Shown: positions 7,835-16,300 of the stretch, piece by piece
How the letters are laid out: every line of letters begins with the position of its first letter
Position numbering within the stretch: the stretch's first letter is position 1
Assembly: GCF_000174435.1 (NCBI RefSeq)
Contig: NZ_ACJN02000003.1
Span: 388,263-452,262, forward strand
Length of the DNA: 64,000 nucleotides
Direction: 5' to 3'
Source of the DNA: Desulfonatronospira thiodismutans ASO3-1
GTDB taxonomy: Bacteria; Desulfobacterota; Desulfovibrionia; Desulfovibrionales; Desulfonatronovibrionaceae
Program-made: the position numbers and the translations under genes
Notes under the pieces: generated by a model
What the model was told of the DNA's origin: nothing
Databases searched by the model: none
Seen by the model: the letters and a program-made list of their open reading frames with translations, nothing else

Positions 7835-9163
7835 CTATTTGCAGGTCTGTGTAAAACTGCGTTTGAAAATAAACAGCGCAGCCAGCGCCAGTGCCAGGCA
7901 GCCGGCGAAAATAAAGCTGTATGACCCGGACTGGTCCTGACCCAGGACATCAAGAAACATTCCCGCCGAGGCCGTGCCCAGGGCTCCGGATACAAAAAAG
8001 ACCAGGTTGAAAACGCCCATTCCAAGCCCAACGCGACCGTCGGGAAGAGTCCCGGACACAGCGCCTGCCAGTGAAGAATGTATAATGGTAAAGCCAGAGT
8101 TGGCCACGATGAGGCACAAAGCGCTTACTACCGGGCTCTGGCCGGCGGTTAAGATAATCAGGCAAAATCCTGTCATCAGGATCAGAAAACCTGTCCTGAC
8201 CACTGGAGCAGCTCCGCAGCGATCCACGAACCTGCCGGCAACCAGACCGGCCAGGGCAGCGCTCATGGCTCCGGGAAACAGATACAGCCCGATATGCAGA
8301 GTGGGCATGTCATAGATATGCCTGAACATAAGAGGCATAAGAAAAAAAGTGGCGAATATGGTGCCCATGGCCAGCAGAGCGGTGAGCAGGCCGTGCAGAT
8401 AGCCGGGGCTTCCAAACAGTTCCGGAGATACAAATGGATAAGAAATAGAAATGATGCGCCTTGCAAAAAGGGTCCCCAGAACCAGCGCCGGCAGCAGCAG
8501 CCACCACATAACCAGGTTGACCATAAACAGCAGGCAGCCCACAGTACCCGCCAGTAAAAGTGCGCCCGGCAGGTCCAGAGGCTTGCGCACAAGATCGCTC
8601 TGCCTGGGAAGGGCCCTTCTAAGCAGGTAAATGGAGGGCAAAAGAAGCAGGGGCATGAGAAAGAGATAGTTCCAGTGCAGGTATCCGGCAATAAGCCCCC
8701 CTATAATGGGACCTATGCCCAGACCGAAAGCCACGGTGGAGGCGATGAGACCCAGCAGCCGTCCCCGGATATGCACCGGGACATATACAGTGGCCAGCAC
8801 CATGGACAGGGCCGGAATCCCCGAAGCCCCGGCCGCCTGGATCATGCGCGCGGCCACCAGCATATGGTAGGAATCTGTAAAAAAACCCAGAAGGGACCCC
8901 AGGCAGAATATCAAAAGGCCTGCAGTAATGAGATCTCGAAGGTGAAATCTCTGCCCCAGCCTGGCATACATGACGGAACCAAAGGCAAAGATCACAATGT
9001 AGGCTGTTACCACCCAGCTGACCATTGCCGGAGATACAGCGTAGTCCGCAGCAATGTCCGGGACGGCCAGATTGAAGGTCACCCCGTTCAGGACCGATAA
9101 AAAAATAGTCAAAGACAGAAGCGGGGCTATGTACAGGCGCACCTGTCTGGGATCAAGATCCAT
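7835..9163 (-). CDS. MFS multidrug-type transporter (DHA2-like)
   Basis: Inner-membrane protein of 442 residues with at least 12 hydrophobic segments. The N-terminal half carries LSVLNGVTFNLAVPDIA and SWVVTAYIVIFAFGSVMYAR, then a loop Arg-rich signature (YARLGQRFHLRDLI). Later, motif C-like glycine/proline residues occur in VAFGLGIGPIIGGLIAGYL, a feature of drug:proton antiporters such as TetA(K)/EmrB relatives. The substrate cannot be told. The start ATG 9163 is 12 bases from the end of the Nudix gene, so they likely share a transcript. Confidence 0.85.
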   Translation of the reverse strand: MDLDPRQVRLYIAPLLSLTIFLSVLNGVTFNLAVPDIAADYAVSPAMVSWVVTAYIVIFAFGSVMYARLGQRFHLRDLITAGLLIFCLGSLLGFFTDSYHMLVAARMIQAAGASGIPALSMVLATVYVPVHIRGRLLGLIASTVAFGLGIGPIIGGLIAGYLHWNYLFLMPLLLLPSIYLLRRALPRQSDLVRKPLDLPGALLLAGTVGCLLFMVNLVMWWLLLPALVLGTLFARRIISISYPFVSPELFGSPGYLHGLLTALLAMGTIFATFFLMPLMFRHIYDMPTLHIGLYLFPGAMSAALAGLVAGRFVDRCGAAPVVRTGFLILMTGFCLIILTAGQSPVVSALCLIVANSGFTIIHSSLAGAVSGTLPDGRVGLGMGVFNLVFFVSGALGTASAGMFLDVLGQDQSGSYSFIFAGCLALALAALFIFKRSFTQTCK

Positions 9164-9174
9164 GGCAACTCCGG

Positions 9175-9810
9175 CTAATCAAATGCTGCCGGACGTTGCG
9201 GATCCATAAGGCAGGCTCTTACATGTTCAAGGTGGCGCTCATTGGTGCGGTTGGAGGAAAGAACAGGCAGATCGTCGAAATCAAAAAAATCCACCGCGGA
9301 AGTCTCGGGACTGGTCCGGGCATGGCCTCCGGTTATGCGGCACATGAAGACAATCTTGTAGGCATGGAAAAAGGAGATGGGCCGCCCTCCCCGGTTGGCG
9401 TCGTACACTCCCACCAGGCGCTCCGGAACCACGTTGTACCCGCTTTCCTCCCAGACTTCCCTGGCCACCATCTCCGAGGGTGTTTCCCCTACGTCGGCCC
9501 AGCCCCCGGGCAGGCACCACAGGCCGTCCTTTATCTCTTTTACCAGCATGATGCGCCCGTCCTGTATCACTGCTCCGCGCACATCCACCTTGACCGTGAC
9601 ATAGCCGCTCTGGTCCTGAAAAATGTTCATGGCCCGGGTGTAATCCATGTTGGAATGCATCTCGGCCATTTCCGCTGCTATTTCCTGCAGCCGGGAAAAG
9701 TTTTTCTCGTCGTGGTGATTCTTGCTGAATAAAAGCCCGATCCCGCTTATGGCCTGTATTTCCCTGGCCCAGCGAAGCCAGGCTGAAGCCGGATCTTCTT
9801 TTCCAGACAT
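9175..9810 (-). CDS. Nudix hydrolase with Nudix_N-like leader domain
   Basis: Hydrolase of 211 residues acting on a nucleoside-diphosphate-linked or similar substrate. The N-terminal ~60 residues (WAREIQAISGIGLLFSKN...) resemble the Nudix_N domain found before some bacterial Nudix domains. The Nudix box is complete: GGWADVGETPSEMVAREVWE followed by ESGY, near residues 97-120. Substrate unknown. It lies between the TRAP binding protein and the exporter, tightly spaced on the same strand (19 and 11 bases), suggesting one transcription unit. Confidence 0.9.
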   Translation of the reverse strand: MSGKEDPASAWLRWAREIQAISGIGLLFSKNHHDEKNFSRLQEIAAEMAEMHSNMDYTRAMNIFQDQSGYVTVKVDVRGAVIQDGRIMLVKEIKDGLWCLPGGWADVGETPSEMVAREVWEESGYNVVPERLVGVYDANRGGRPISFFHAYKIVFMCRITGGHARTSPETSAVDFFDFDDLPVLSSNRTNERHLEHVRACLMDPQRPAAFD

Positions 9811-9829
9811 TCAGGCCCCCTGAGAAAAA

Positions 9830-10909
9830 TTAATAATCACCATACTCAGAGGAAAACTTTTCATCCAGCTCCCTGGTAATACTAACAGCCTCCTCTGCAG
9901 GCAGTCCCCTGGCTTTTTTCTCTTCTATCCAGTCATCGACCACCATATCCAGGCGCTCGATCCATCTGTCCTCTTCTTCCCCGGACAATTCAATAACCTC
10001 AATGCCGTGCTCATCCCTGGCAAACTGAAGGCCCTCCCGGGAGGCATCCGCAAATATTTGGCCATACTTTATGACAAACTCCTCGTTCAGCTCTTCAAAG
10101 ATATCCTGCACGTCCTCAGGCAGAGAATTCCAGGCATCCTGATTCATCACCTTTACAAAGGGTATGTTGTACAGAAAAGGGGTTCTAGTTACATACTGGA
10201 CAACTTCCGCCAGCCTGAATCCTTTCATGGTATCCGTGGGTCCAAGAATGGAATTCACCAGGCCCTGGTCAAGGGCCAGGTAGGCCTCGGACATGGGCAT
10301 TGAATGAGGGACAGCCCCAAGGGTCTTCACGGGAACTGCACTGCCTCCAGCCGCACGCATCTCCAGGCGCTGCATGTCTTCCAGGGTTTCCACAGGTATC
10401 TTGCTCATAATATCTCCCGGGCCGGTGGCCCAGAACATGAGCACCTTGACACTGGAAAACTCATCCACTTCCAGGTCTTCCTTGAATTTTTTGTATCCCT
10501 CGTGAACAGTCAGGGATGCAGCTATTGAATTGGCATTGCGGTAACCGGGCAGCTCAAAGACCTCTGTCAGGGGAAACATCCCCGGAGTATAAGCCGGACA
10601 GGTACTTCCGATATCAGCAACACCATCTTCAACTCCACTGAATATCTCCCTGGCCCCGAGCAGTGACTCTCCTGCATGCAAATTGATCTTGACCCTGCCC
10701 TGAGTTCTTGTCTCCACCTCCTCTATCCAGGAATTATGTCCCTTTTCCACCTGGGGATGGGAGGCAGGCCAGAAAGTGACCATGCTCAGTTCAATGGGTT
10801 CATGGGGTGCTTCACCGACATCCTGACCGTTCTCCGCAGAACAGGCAAACATAAGGCTAACACAGGCCAGAATAAAAAGACTCGAGAAAAAAGCGGACTT
10901 GGTTTTCAT
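9830..10909 (-). CDS. dctP: TRAP transporter substrate-binding protein (DctP family)
   Basis: Periplasmic solute-binding protein of 359 residues. The N-terminus is a lipoprotein-like signal (hydrophobic SLFILACVSLMFACS, candidate lipobox Cys23). The DctP fold shows in GYKKFKEDLEV, WATGPGDIMSKIPVETLEDM and the family Arg region LEMRAAGGSAVPVKTLGAVP, with the late AYLALDQGLVNSILGP. These proteins usually bind carboxylates and work with DctQ and DctM membrane subunits; neither is nearby. An orphan binding protein may serve a transporter elsewhere or a sensor. First gene of a minus-strand run with the Nudix and MFS genes. Confidence 0.88.
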   Translation of the reverse strand: MKTKSAFFSSLFILACVSLMFACSAENGQDVGEAPHEPIELSMVTFWPASHPQVEKGHNSWIEEVETRTQGRVKINLHAGESLLGAREIFSGVEDGVADIGSTCPAYTPGMFPLTEVFELPGYRNANSIAASLTVHEGYKKFKEDLEVDEFSSVKVLMFWATGPGDIMSKIPVETLEDMQRLEMRAAGGSAVPVKTLGAVPHSMPMSEAYLALDQGLVNSILGPTDTMKGFRLAEVVQYVTRTPFLYNIPFVKVMNQDAWNSLPEDVQDIFEELNEEFVIKYGQIFADASREGLQFARDEHGIEVIELSGEEEDRWIERLDMVVDDWIEEKKARGLPAEEAVSITRELDEKFSSEYGDY

Positions 10910-10973
10910 ATCTCTATCCTCTCAGCATGTTTTATAACACCTTGTAAAACCAAAAATTAAGCACGACAATAAA

Positions 10974-10990
10974 GCCTGATCATATCAGGC
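10974..10990. promoter_or_regulatory. Palindrome between divergent dctP and ispG
   Basis: GCCTGAT (10974-10980) and ATCAGGC (10984-10990) form a perfect 7-bp dyad around CAT. It lies 65 bases upstream of the TRAP gene start and about 160 upstream of ispG, where an operator could sit. Which regulator binds is unknown; a weak hairpin is the alternative. Confidence 0.4.
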
Positions 10991-11153
10991 ATAACCTGTA
11001 ACACCCAGGGAATATTATCACCAGATGTAAAGTCACAGACAAAGACATGGACAAAATCTCTTCAGGGCAAGCAATAATGCCTTTTTCTTCAAGAAACAAG
11101 CAAATTTTTCAGGTCATGATTATGGGAAGGTTAAAAGCCCGGCAACCTTTTTC

Positions 11154-12251
11154 TTGAAGCCCGCTTTGCCTGGTGCTAAGTCCATGTGCATGCAAAGGCG
11201 AAAAACCCGCGAAATAAATATCGGCAATGTCGGCATCGGTGGAGACAACCCCATCCGGGTACAGAGCATGACCAACACACCCACCCGGGATGTGCAGGCC
11301 ACCCTGAAGCAGATAAACAGCCTGGTCCGGGCCGGTTGTGAACTGGTCCGCCTGGCTGTTCCGGACATGGAGTCTGCGCTTAGCCTGCCCGGGATAAAAA
11401 GCAGGTCTCCTGTACCCTTGATCGCGGATATTCATTTTGACCACCGCCTGGCGCTCAAATCGCTGGAGGCCGGGATGGATGGACTGCGCCTGAATCCCGG
11501 CAATATAGGAGGTCCAGGCAAGGTGTCCAGTGTGGTGCAGGAGGCTGGAAAACGCGGCGTGCCCATCCGTATAGGCGTCAACAGCGGGTCTGTGGAAAAA
11601 AAGCTGCTGGATAAGTACGGCGGTCCTGTACCCGAGGCCATGGTGGAAAGCGCCATGGGTCATGTCCGCCTCCTGGAGGAGCAGGGCTTTGAGCTTATCA
11701 AAGTATCCCTTAAGTCCTCCTCTGCACCGGATACCATTAAGGCCTACAGCCTCATGGCTGATGAACGTGATTACCCCCTGCACATAGGAATAACCGAGGC
11801 CGGCACACCCCTGCGCGGGGCTGCCAAATCCGGTGTGGGCCTGGGTATCCTCCTGCACCTGGGACTGGGCGACACCCTGCGTGTATCCCTGACCGGCAGC
11901 CCGGTGCAGGAAATGACCGTGGCCTGGGAAATTCTACGGTCCCTGGGGCTCCGGCAGAGGGGACCGGAAATCATATCCTGCCCCACCTGCGGACGGACAG
12001 AAATAGATCTTCCGGCCCTGGCCCAGGCGGTGGAAGACAGGCTAAGAGATGTGGACGAGGTGTTTACCGTGGCTGTTATGGGTTGCGTGGTCAATGGTCC
12101 CGGAGAAGCCAGGGAGGCTGATATAGGCCTGGCCGGGGGCCGGGATTGCGGCATAATTTTCAGAAAAGGTGAGGTAGTGCGCAAAGTAAGGGGAAAGGAG
12201 CTGATTCCAGAGTTCATGGCTGAACTGGACCGATTTTTGGGCTTGACATAA
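11154..12251 (+). CDS. ispG: 4-hydroxy-3-methylbut-2-enyl diphosphate synthase
   Basis: Fe-S enzyme of the MEP isoprenoid pathway, converting MEcPP to HMBPP. The barrel domain begins GNVGIGGDNPIRVQSMTNTP. The C-terminal ferredoxin-like domain supplies the cluster cysteines in SCPTCGRTEIDLP and VMGCVVNGPGEAREADIG. About 365 residues, the normal length. The start is unsure: TTG 11154 gives 365 residues, while ATG 11184 or 11190 (MQRRKTREI...) matches the usual start of the family better; none has a good ribosome site. Probably monocistronic, ending 147 bases before rpsF. Confidence 0.93.
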   Translation: MKPALPGAKSMCMQRRKTREINIGNVGIGGDNPIRVQSMTNTPTRDVQATLKQINSLVRAGCELVRLAVPDMESALSLPGIKSRSPVPLIADIHFDHRLALKSLEAGMDGLRLNPGNIGGPGKVSSVVQEAGKRGVPIRIGVNSGSVEKKLLDKYGGPVPEAMVESAMGHVRLLEEQGFELIKVSLKSSSAPDTIKAYSLMADERDYPLHIGITEAGTPLRGAAKSGVGLGILLHLGLGDTLRVSLTGSPVQEMTVAWEILRSLGLRQRGPEIISCPTCGRTEIDLPALAQAVEDRLRDVDEVFTVAVMGCVVNGPGEAREADIGLAGGRDCGIIFRKGEVVRKVRGKELIPEFMAELDRFLGLT

Positions 12252-12303
12252 CTTGAGCCTGCAAATAATTTGATGTGTTTGTTCCGGCAAGGATCAGTAC
12301 AGC

Positions 12304-12331
12304 CCGTGCCTGCTGATTACACATGGCACGG
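12304..12331 (+). promoter_or_regulatory. Leader hairpin upstream of rpsF
   Basis: CCGTGCC (12304-12310) and GGCACGG (12325-12331) form a 7-bp stem with a 14-base loop, about 70 bases before the rpsF start. Many bacteria have an S6:S18-binding leader with a CCG-containing stem in front of rpsF; this hairpin may be that autoregulatory element. I could not match the full consensus. Confidence 0.4.
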
Positions 12332-12398
12332 AGGCGATCATCAACCATTAAACCTTGCTCTCTTAAATGAGGGCCAATGACCAAAAGGAGTTACACTG

Positions 12399-12710
12399 AT
12401 GCAGGCAAGGTATGAAACGCTTTTGCTGCTGAACCCGGAGCTGGGTTCAGACGGAAGCAATGCACTGCTGGAGAAATTCTCCGGCGTACTGGAAAAAAAC
12501 GGCGGCCAGGTCATCAAGAATGACGACTGGGGACTGAAAACCCTGGCCTATCCCGTCAAAAAGCAGACCCGCGGTCGCTACATCCGCATGGAGTACTCCC
12601 TCCCGGCTGCCCAGGTCTCGGAATTCGAGCGCAACATCCGTATTGCAGACGGCGTGTTTAAGTTTTTGACAGTAAAACTGCCCCAGGAAAAGGTTCAGGA
12701 GGAAGAATAA
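12399..12710 (+). CDS. rpsF: Ribosomal protein bS6
   Basis: Small-subunit protein of 103 residues that pairs with bS18 on the 30S platform. The sequence [20 protein letters not shown] followed by [20 protein letters not shown] and [17 protein letters not shown] is typical bS6. AAAGGAG lies 7 bases before ATG. First gene of rpsF-rpsR-rplI-dnaB, a widespread order. Confidence 0.96.
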   Translation: MQARYETLLLLNPELGSDGSNALLEKFSGVLEKNGGQVIKNDDWGLKTLAYPVKKQTRGRYIRMEYSLPAAQVSEFERNIRIADGVFKFLTVKLPQEKVQEEE

Positions 12711-12712
12711 GT

Positions 12713-12970
12713 ATGGTATACAAGAAATTCGCCCCCCGGAAAAAGTTCTGCCGTTTCTGCGCCTCCAAGGAAAATATCCTGGACTACAAGAACGTGGATA
12801 TGCTCAAGGACTTCATTACTGACCGGGGCAAAATCATCGCCCGCAGGATCACCGGCAACTGCGCCAAGCATCAGAGGGCGCTCACCACTGAAATCAAAAA
12901 GGCCAGACAGATGGCACTGCTGTATTACACTGCAACTCACAGCACAGACGTCAGGAAAAAGACAACTTAG
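12713..12970 (+). CDS. rpsR: Ribosomal protein bS18
   Basis: An 85-residue basic protein that binds bS6 and 16S rRNA. It is a zinc-ribbon-type (C+) form: [12 protein letters not shown] near residues 11-22 and [10 protein letters not shown] near 48-57 supply the possible metal ligands. The core IDYKNVD-like segment reads [19 protein letters not shown]. It begins 2 bases after the rpsF stop. Confidence 0.96.
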   Translation: MVYKKFAPRKKFCRFCASKENILDYKNVDMLKDFITDRGKIIARRITGNCAKHQRALTTEIKKARQMALLYYTATHSTDVRKKTT

Positions 12971-12982
12971 GAGTAATCAAAA

Positions 12983-13465
12983 ATGCAGCTGATATTAAGA
13001 GCAGACGTGGACAACCTGGGTCGACTGGGCGACGTGGTCAGGGTCAAGCCAGGATATGCCCGCAATTATTTAATCCCTCAAAGACTGGCCTACCCGGCCA
13101 CCAAGGCAAATCTAAATATCTTTGAGCAGGAAAGAAAACGCCTGCAGGAAAAAATGGATGCCATCCGCCGCGAAGCCCAGAGTCTGGGAGAAAAGCTGGA
13201 GGAAGCAAATGTGGTCATGCCCGTGCGGGTGGGCGAACACGACAAACTTTACGGTTCTGTAACCACGGCCATGATTGCCGACGCCCTTGCCCAGCAGGGC
13301 ATTGATATCGACAAACGCAAAATAGTACTGGACAACCCCATAAGAAACCTCGGGGAATACGAAATCGGGGTCAAACTCCACCATGACATCCAGGCCAATG
13401 TAAAGGTCAGTGTTGTAAGACATGACAGCGAACAAGTCACCGGGCAGTCAGGGGAAGAATCCTGA
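12983..13465 (+). CDS. rplI: Ribosomal protein bL9
   Basis: Large-subunit protein of 160 residues. The N-terminal RNA-binding domain has LGRLGDVVRVKPGYARNYLI with the typical RNYLIP ending. A long helix rich in Glu/Lys follows, then the C-terminal domain (HDKLYGSVTTAMIADALA, QGIDIDKRKIVL). It starts after TAGGAGTAATCAAAA and overlaps the putative dnaB start by 44 bases. Confidence 0.96.
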   Translation: MQLILRADVDNLGRLGDVVRVKPGYARNYLIPQRLAYPATKANLNIFEQERKRLQEKMDAIRREAQSLGEKLEEANVVMPVRVGEHDKLYGSVTTAMIADALAQQGIDIDKRKIVLDNPIRNLGEYEIGVKLHHDIQANVKVSVVRHDSEQVTGQSGEES

Positions 13466-16199
13466 GGGCAGCGCTCATTCCGGTTCCGGCAGATCCTTTA
13501 AAGGCAAAGATGCCTCCAAAAGATCCGGCCAGGATCTGAGCCAGTCCCTGGGAAAAGTTTCCTCGGACCTGGTAAAAAGAATGCCCCCCCAGAACCTGGA
13601 GGCCGAACAGGCGGTTCTGGGCGGGGTTTTTTTATCCAACGAGGTCCTGCATACCCTGGTGGACGTTCTCAGCGAGGAGGACTTTTACTCCCCGGCCCAC
13701 CGCATAGTCTTCAGGACCTTCCTGGAACTTTACCGCCGCAATACTCCTGTGGACCTGGTCACCGTACACGAGGAACTGGAAAAAACCTCCCAACTGGAAA
13801 GCATCGGCGGAGCCGTATATCTGGCCTCACTCACCGAGGCCGTGGCTGCCTCGGCCAACGTGCATTTTTATGCCCAGATAGTTAAGGAAAAGTCTGTTCG
13901 CAGGCACCTGATACAGGCCGCAACCAACATTATCGCCCAGAGCTTCGAGCCGGCCAGCGAAATAAGCGATCTCCTGGACACCTCAGAGCAAAGCATATTC
14001 GCCATCAGCGAAGCCAAAACCAAGCCGGTTTTCAGATCCACCAAGGACCTGGTTGAAGATGTATTTAAGCTTCTGGAGCAAAGGGTAGAGCGCAAGGAAC
14101 TGGTCACCGGAGTGTCCACCGGATATCACAAGCTGGACGAAATAACCGCCGGTTTTCAACCAACTGATCTTATTATCTGCGCCGGCAGGCCCAGCATGGG
14201 CAAAACCGCCTTCGCCCTGAATATGGCCATGCGCTCGGCCGTGGCCCACGGGGTAAAAACAGCCGTATTCTCCCTGGAGATGTCCATGGAGCAGCTCATG
14301 ATGCGCATGCTCTGCTCATGGGGCAAGGTGGACCTGAAAAATCTTCGGACCGGATTTTTAAACGACGAGGACTGGACCAGGCTGCATCAAGCAGCCCAGG
14401 CCCTTTCCAGGGCTCCCATATATATCGATGACACTCCTGCTTTGTCTTCCATGGAGATGCGGGCCAGAAGCCGCAGGCTCAAATCTGAAAAAGGCCTGGA
14501 CCAAGTGGTGGTGGATTATCTGCAGCTTATGCGGGCGGGCAGATTCATCGACTCCAGGGAACAGGAAATATCCGAGATATCCAGGTCGCTTAAAGCTCTG
14601 GCCAAGGAGCTGAACGTACCAGTGGTAGCTCTGTCCCAGCTAAACCGCAAAGTCGAGGATAGGACCAACAAACGCCCTGTTCTGTCCGACCTGCGCGAAT
14701 GCGTCACCGGCGACACCCTGGTCTGCCTGGCCGATGGATGCAGGATACCGATCAGTGAACTGGTGGGAACCACCCCCAAGGTAATCGCCATGAACCGGCA
14801 AGGTAAACTGGTCAATGCCCGCAGCGACCTGGTCTGGCCGGTGGGACGGAGAAATATTCTGGAGGTTAAGCTGGCCAGCGGCCGCATCCTGCGAGTCACC
14901 GCAGACCATCGGCTTTACAGTGCCGGTGGCTGGTGCCGGGTTGCAACCCTGAAGCAAGGTGACCGGCTGGCCATCGCCCGGCAATTGCCGGAGCCGGAAA
15001 ACGATCTGGTCTGGCCCGACCGGCGGGTAGCCCTGCTGGCCCACTTAATCGGTGACGGCAGCTATCTTAAAGGTCAACCCCTGCGTTACACCACCGCTGA
15101 CGAAAGCAGTTCACACCTGGTGGAAGAAGCCGCCACCCAGGAGTTTAACGTCCGGGTTAATCGTCATTATCCCCAAAAAGGGGCCTGGCACCAACTGGTT
15201 TTCAGCGGCAACGGCAATCGCTGGCGTCCGGCCGGCTTGAACCTGTGGTTGCGGGAGTTGGGTATTTTTAACCAACGCTCCCACGAGAAGCGCATCCCCC
15301 GGGAGGTCTTTCGCCTGGGCAACCGCCAGATATTTCTTTTTTTGCAACATCTATGGGCCACCGACGGTACTGTTTACAGCCGCCGAGAAGGCCTGCGAGG
15401 CAGTCATGCCATCCACTTCAGCACTAACAGTCCCGGCCTGGCCGCCGATGTCTCGGCCCTGCTCCTGCGCTGCGGCATTATCAGCCGTACTCAGACAGTA
15501 CACCAAGCAGGCAGCCGCCCGTGGCGGATGGTGCATGTTTCAGGCTCCACCCAGCAGCGTCTTTTCCTGGAAAAGATTGGTGGATTCGGCCCCCGCCGCC
15601 GCGAACAGGTCCAAAAGCTTGCCGCCGAACTGGCCGCAACCCGCCCCAACCCCAACGTCGACACCCTGCCCAGGGAATTGTTCAACCATGTCCGTGCGGC
15701 GATGAGCGACCAAGGTATTACTCATCGACAAATGACCGCCATGCGCGGCACCTCCTACGGTGGTAACTCTCATTTCCGTTTCGCCCCTTCCCGCCGGATA
15801 CTCCATGAATATGCCGAAATTCTCGATGATGATCTGTTGCGCGCTCACTGCAAAAACGATCTTTTCTGGGATACGGTGGTGGCCGTGGAACCGGCCGGCC
15901 AAGAAGAAGTTTACGATCTTACCGTGCCGGAGCAAGCCTCATGGCTGGCCGACGGGATCATCAGCCACAACTCCGGAGCAATCGAACAGGATGCGGATGT
16001 CATTTTGTTTCTGTATCGCGACGGTGTATATAATCCCAAGGAGGACAACCCGCGCAGGGACGTTGCCGAGGTCATCATCGGCAAACAGAGAAACGGTCCA
16101 GTGGGAACCGTGGAACTTTCATACCTGGATCGCTTTACCGCCTTTGAAAACCTGACCCATGTCCCGGCCCCTTCCGAAGAAGAAGCTCAGAATCTTTGA
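13422..16199 (+). CDS. dnaB: Replicative DNA helicase DnaB with intein
   Basis: The precursor is 925 residues and the spliced protein would be 501. DnaB unwinds DNA at the fork as a hexamer. N-terminal domain: PPQNLEAEQAVLGGVFLS from about residue 55. RecA-like domain: Walker A in GRPSMGKTAFAL, then FSLEMSMEQLMMRML, DQVVVDYLQLM and NKRPVLSDLRE. At residue 427 an intein interrupts the conserved RE/SGAIEQDAD site, and the C-extein resumes with SGAIEQDADVILFLYR and GKQRNGPVGTV. The start at 13422 lies inside rplI; the only other in-frame ATG is 13581, so the N-terminus has a 50-residue low-complexity extension or begins at the later ATG. Ribosome site weak. Confidence 0.95.
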   Translation: MTANKSPGSQGKNPEGSAHSGSGRSFKGKDASKRSGQDLSQSLGKVSSDLVKRMPPQNLEAEQAVLGGVFLSNEVLHTLVDVLSEEDFYSPAHRIVFRTFLELYRRNTPVDLVTVHEELEKTSQLESIGGAVYLASLTEAVAASANVHFYAQIVKEKSVRRHLIQAATNIIAQSFEPASEISDLLDTSEQSIFAISEAKTKPVFRSTKDLVEDVFKLLEQRVERKELVTGVSTGYHKLDEITAGFQPTDLIICAGRPSMGKTAFALNMAMRSAVAHGVKTAVFSLEMSMEQLMMRMLCSWGKVDLKNLRTGFLNDEDWTRLHQAAQALSRAPIYIDDTPALSSMEMRARSRRLKSEKGLDQVVVDYLQLMRAGRFIDSREQEISEISRSLKALAKELNVPVVALSQLNRKVEDRTNKRPVLSDLRECVTGDTLVCLADGCRIPISELVGTTPKVIAMNRQGKLVNARSDLVWPVGRRNILEVKLASGRILRVTADHRLYSAGGWCRVATLKQGDRLAIARQLPEPENDLVWPDRRVALLAHLIGDGSYLKGQPLRYTTADESSSHLVEEAATQEFNVRVNRHYPQKGAWHQLVFSGNGNRWRPAGLNLWLRELGIFNQRSHEKRIPREVFRLGNRQIFLFLQHLWATDGTVYSRREGLRGSHAIHFSTNSPGLAADVSALLLRCGIISRTQTVHQAGSRPWRMVHVSGSTQQRLFLEKIGGFGPRRREQVQKLAAELAATRPNPNVDTLPRELFNHVRAAMSDQGITHRQMTAMRGTSYGGNSHFRFAPSRRILHEYAEILDDDLLRAHCKNDLFWDTVVAVEPAGQEEVYDLTVPEQASWLADGIISHNSGAIEQDADVILFLYRDGVYNPKEDNPRRDVAEVIIGKQRNGPVGTVELSYLDRFTAFENLTHVPAPSEEEAQNL
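14700..15971 (+). other. DnaB intein with LAGLIDADG homing endonuclease
   Basis: Residues 427-850 of the DnaB precursor (424 residues). It begins Cys (CVTGDTLVCLADG, block A), has VTADHRLYSAGGW (block B, TxxH-like), then two LAGLIDADG-type motifs: LLAHLIGDGSYL around residue 545 and FLQHLWATDGTV around 648. It ends VYDLTVPEQASWLADGIIS then HN (blocks F and G), followed by extein Ser851. All self-splicing residues look intact, and both endonuclease aspartates are present. The insertion point lies two residues before the site I recall for the Synechocystis DnaB intein. Confidence 0.95.
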
Positions 16200-16300
16200 C
16201 CTTTTTTAGCCATGAACCAAGTTTTTTCCTGTAATGTCAGCCACATGCCCCAAGCAGGCATGCCGGCACCATCAACAACCATCAGAAACCGGGGAGATGT

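Noticed and set aside
11109-11858. 250-codon minus-strand frame opposite ispG
   Set aside because: Shadow of ispG, whose motifs are unambiguous.
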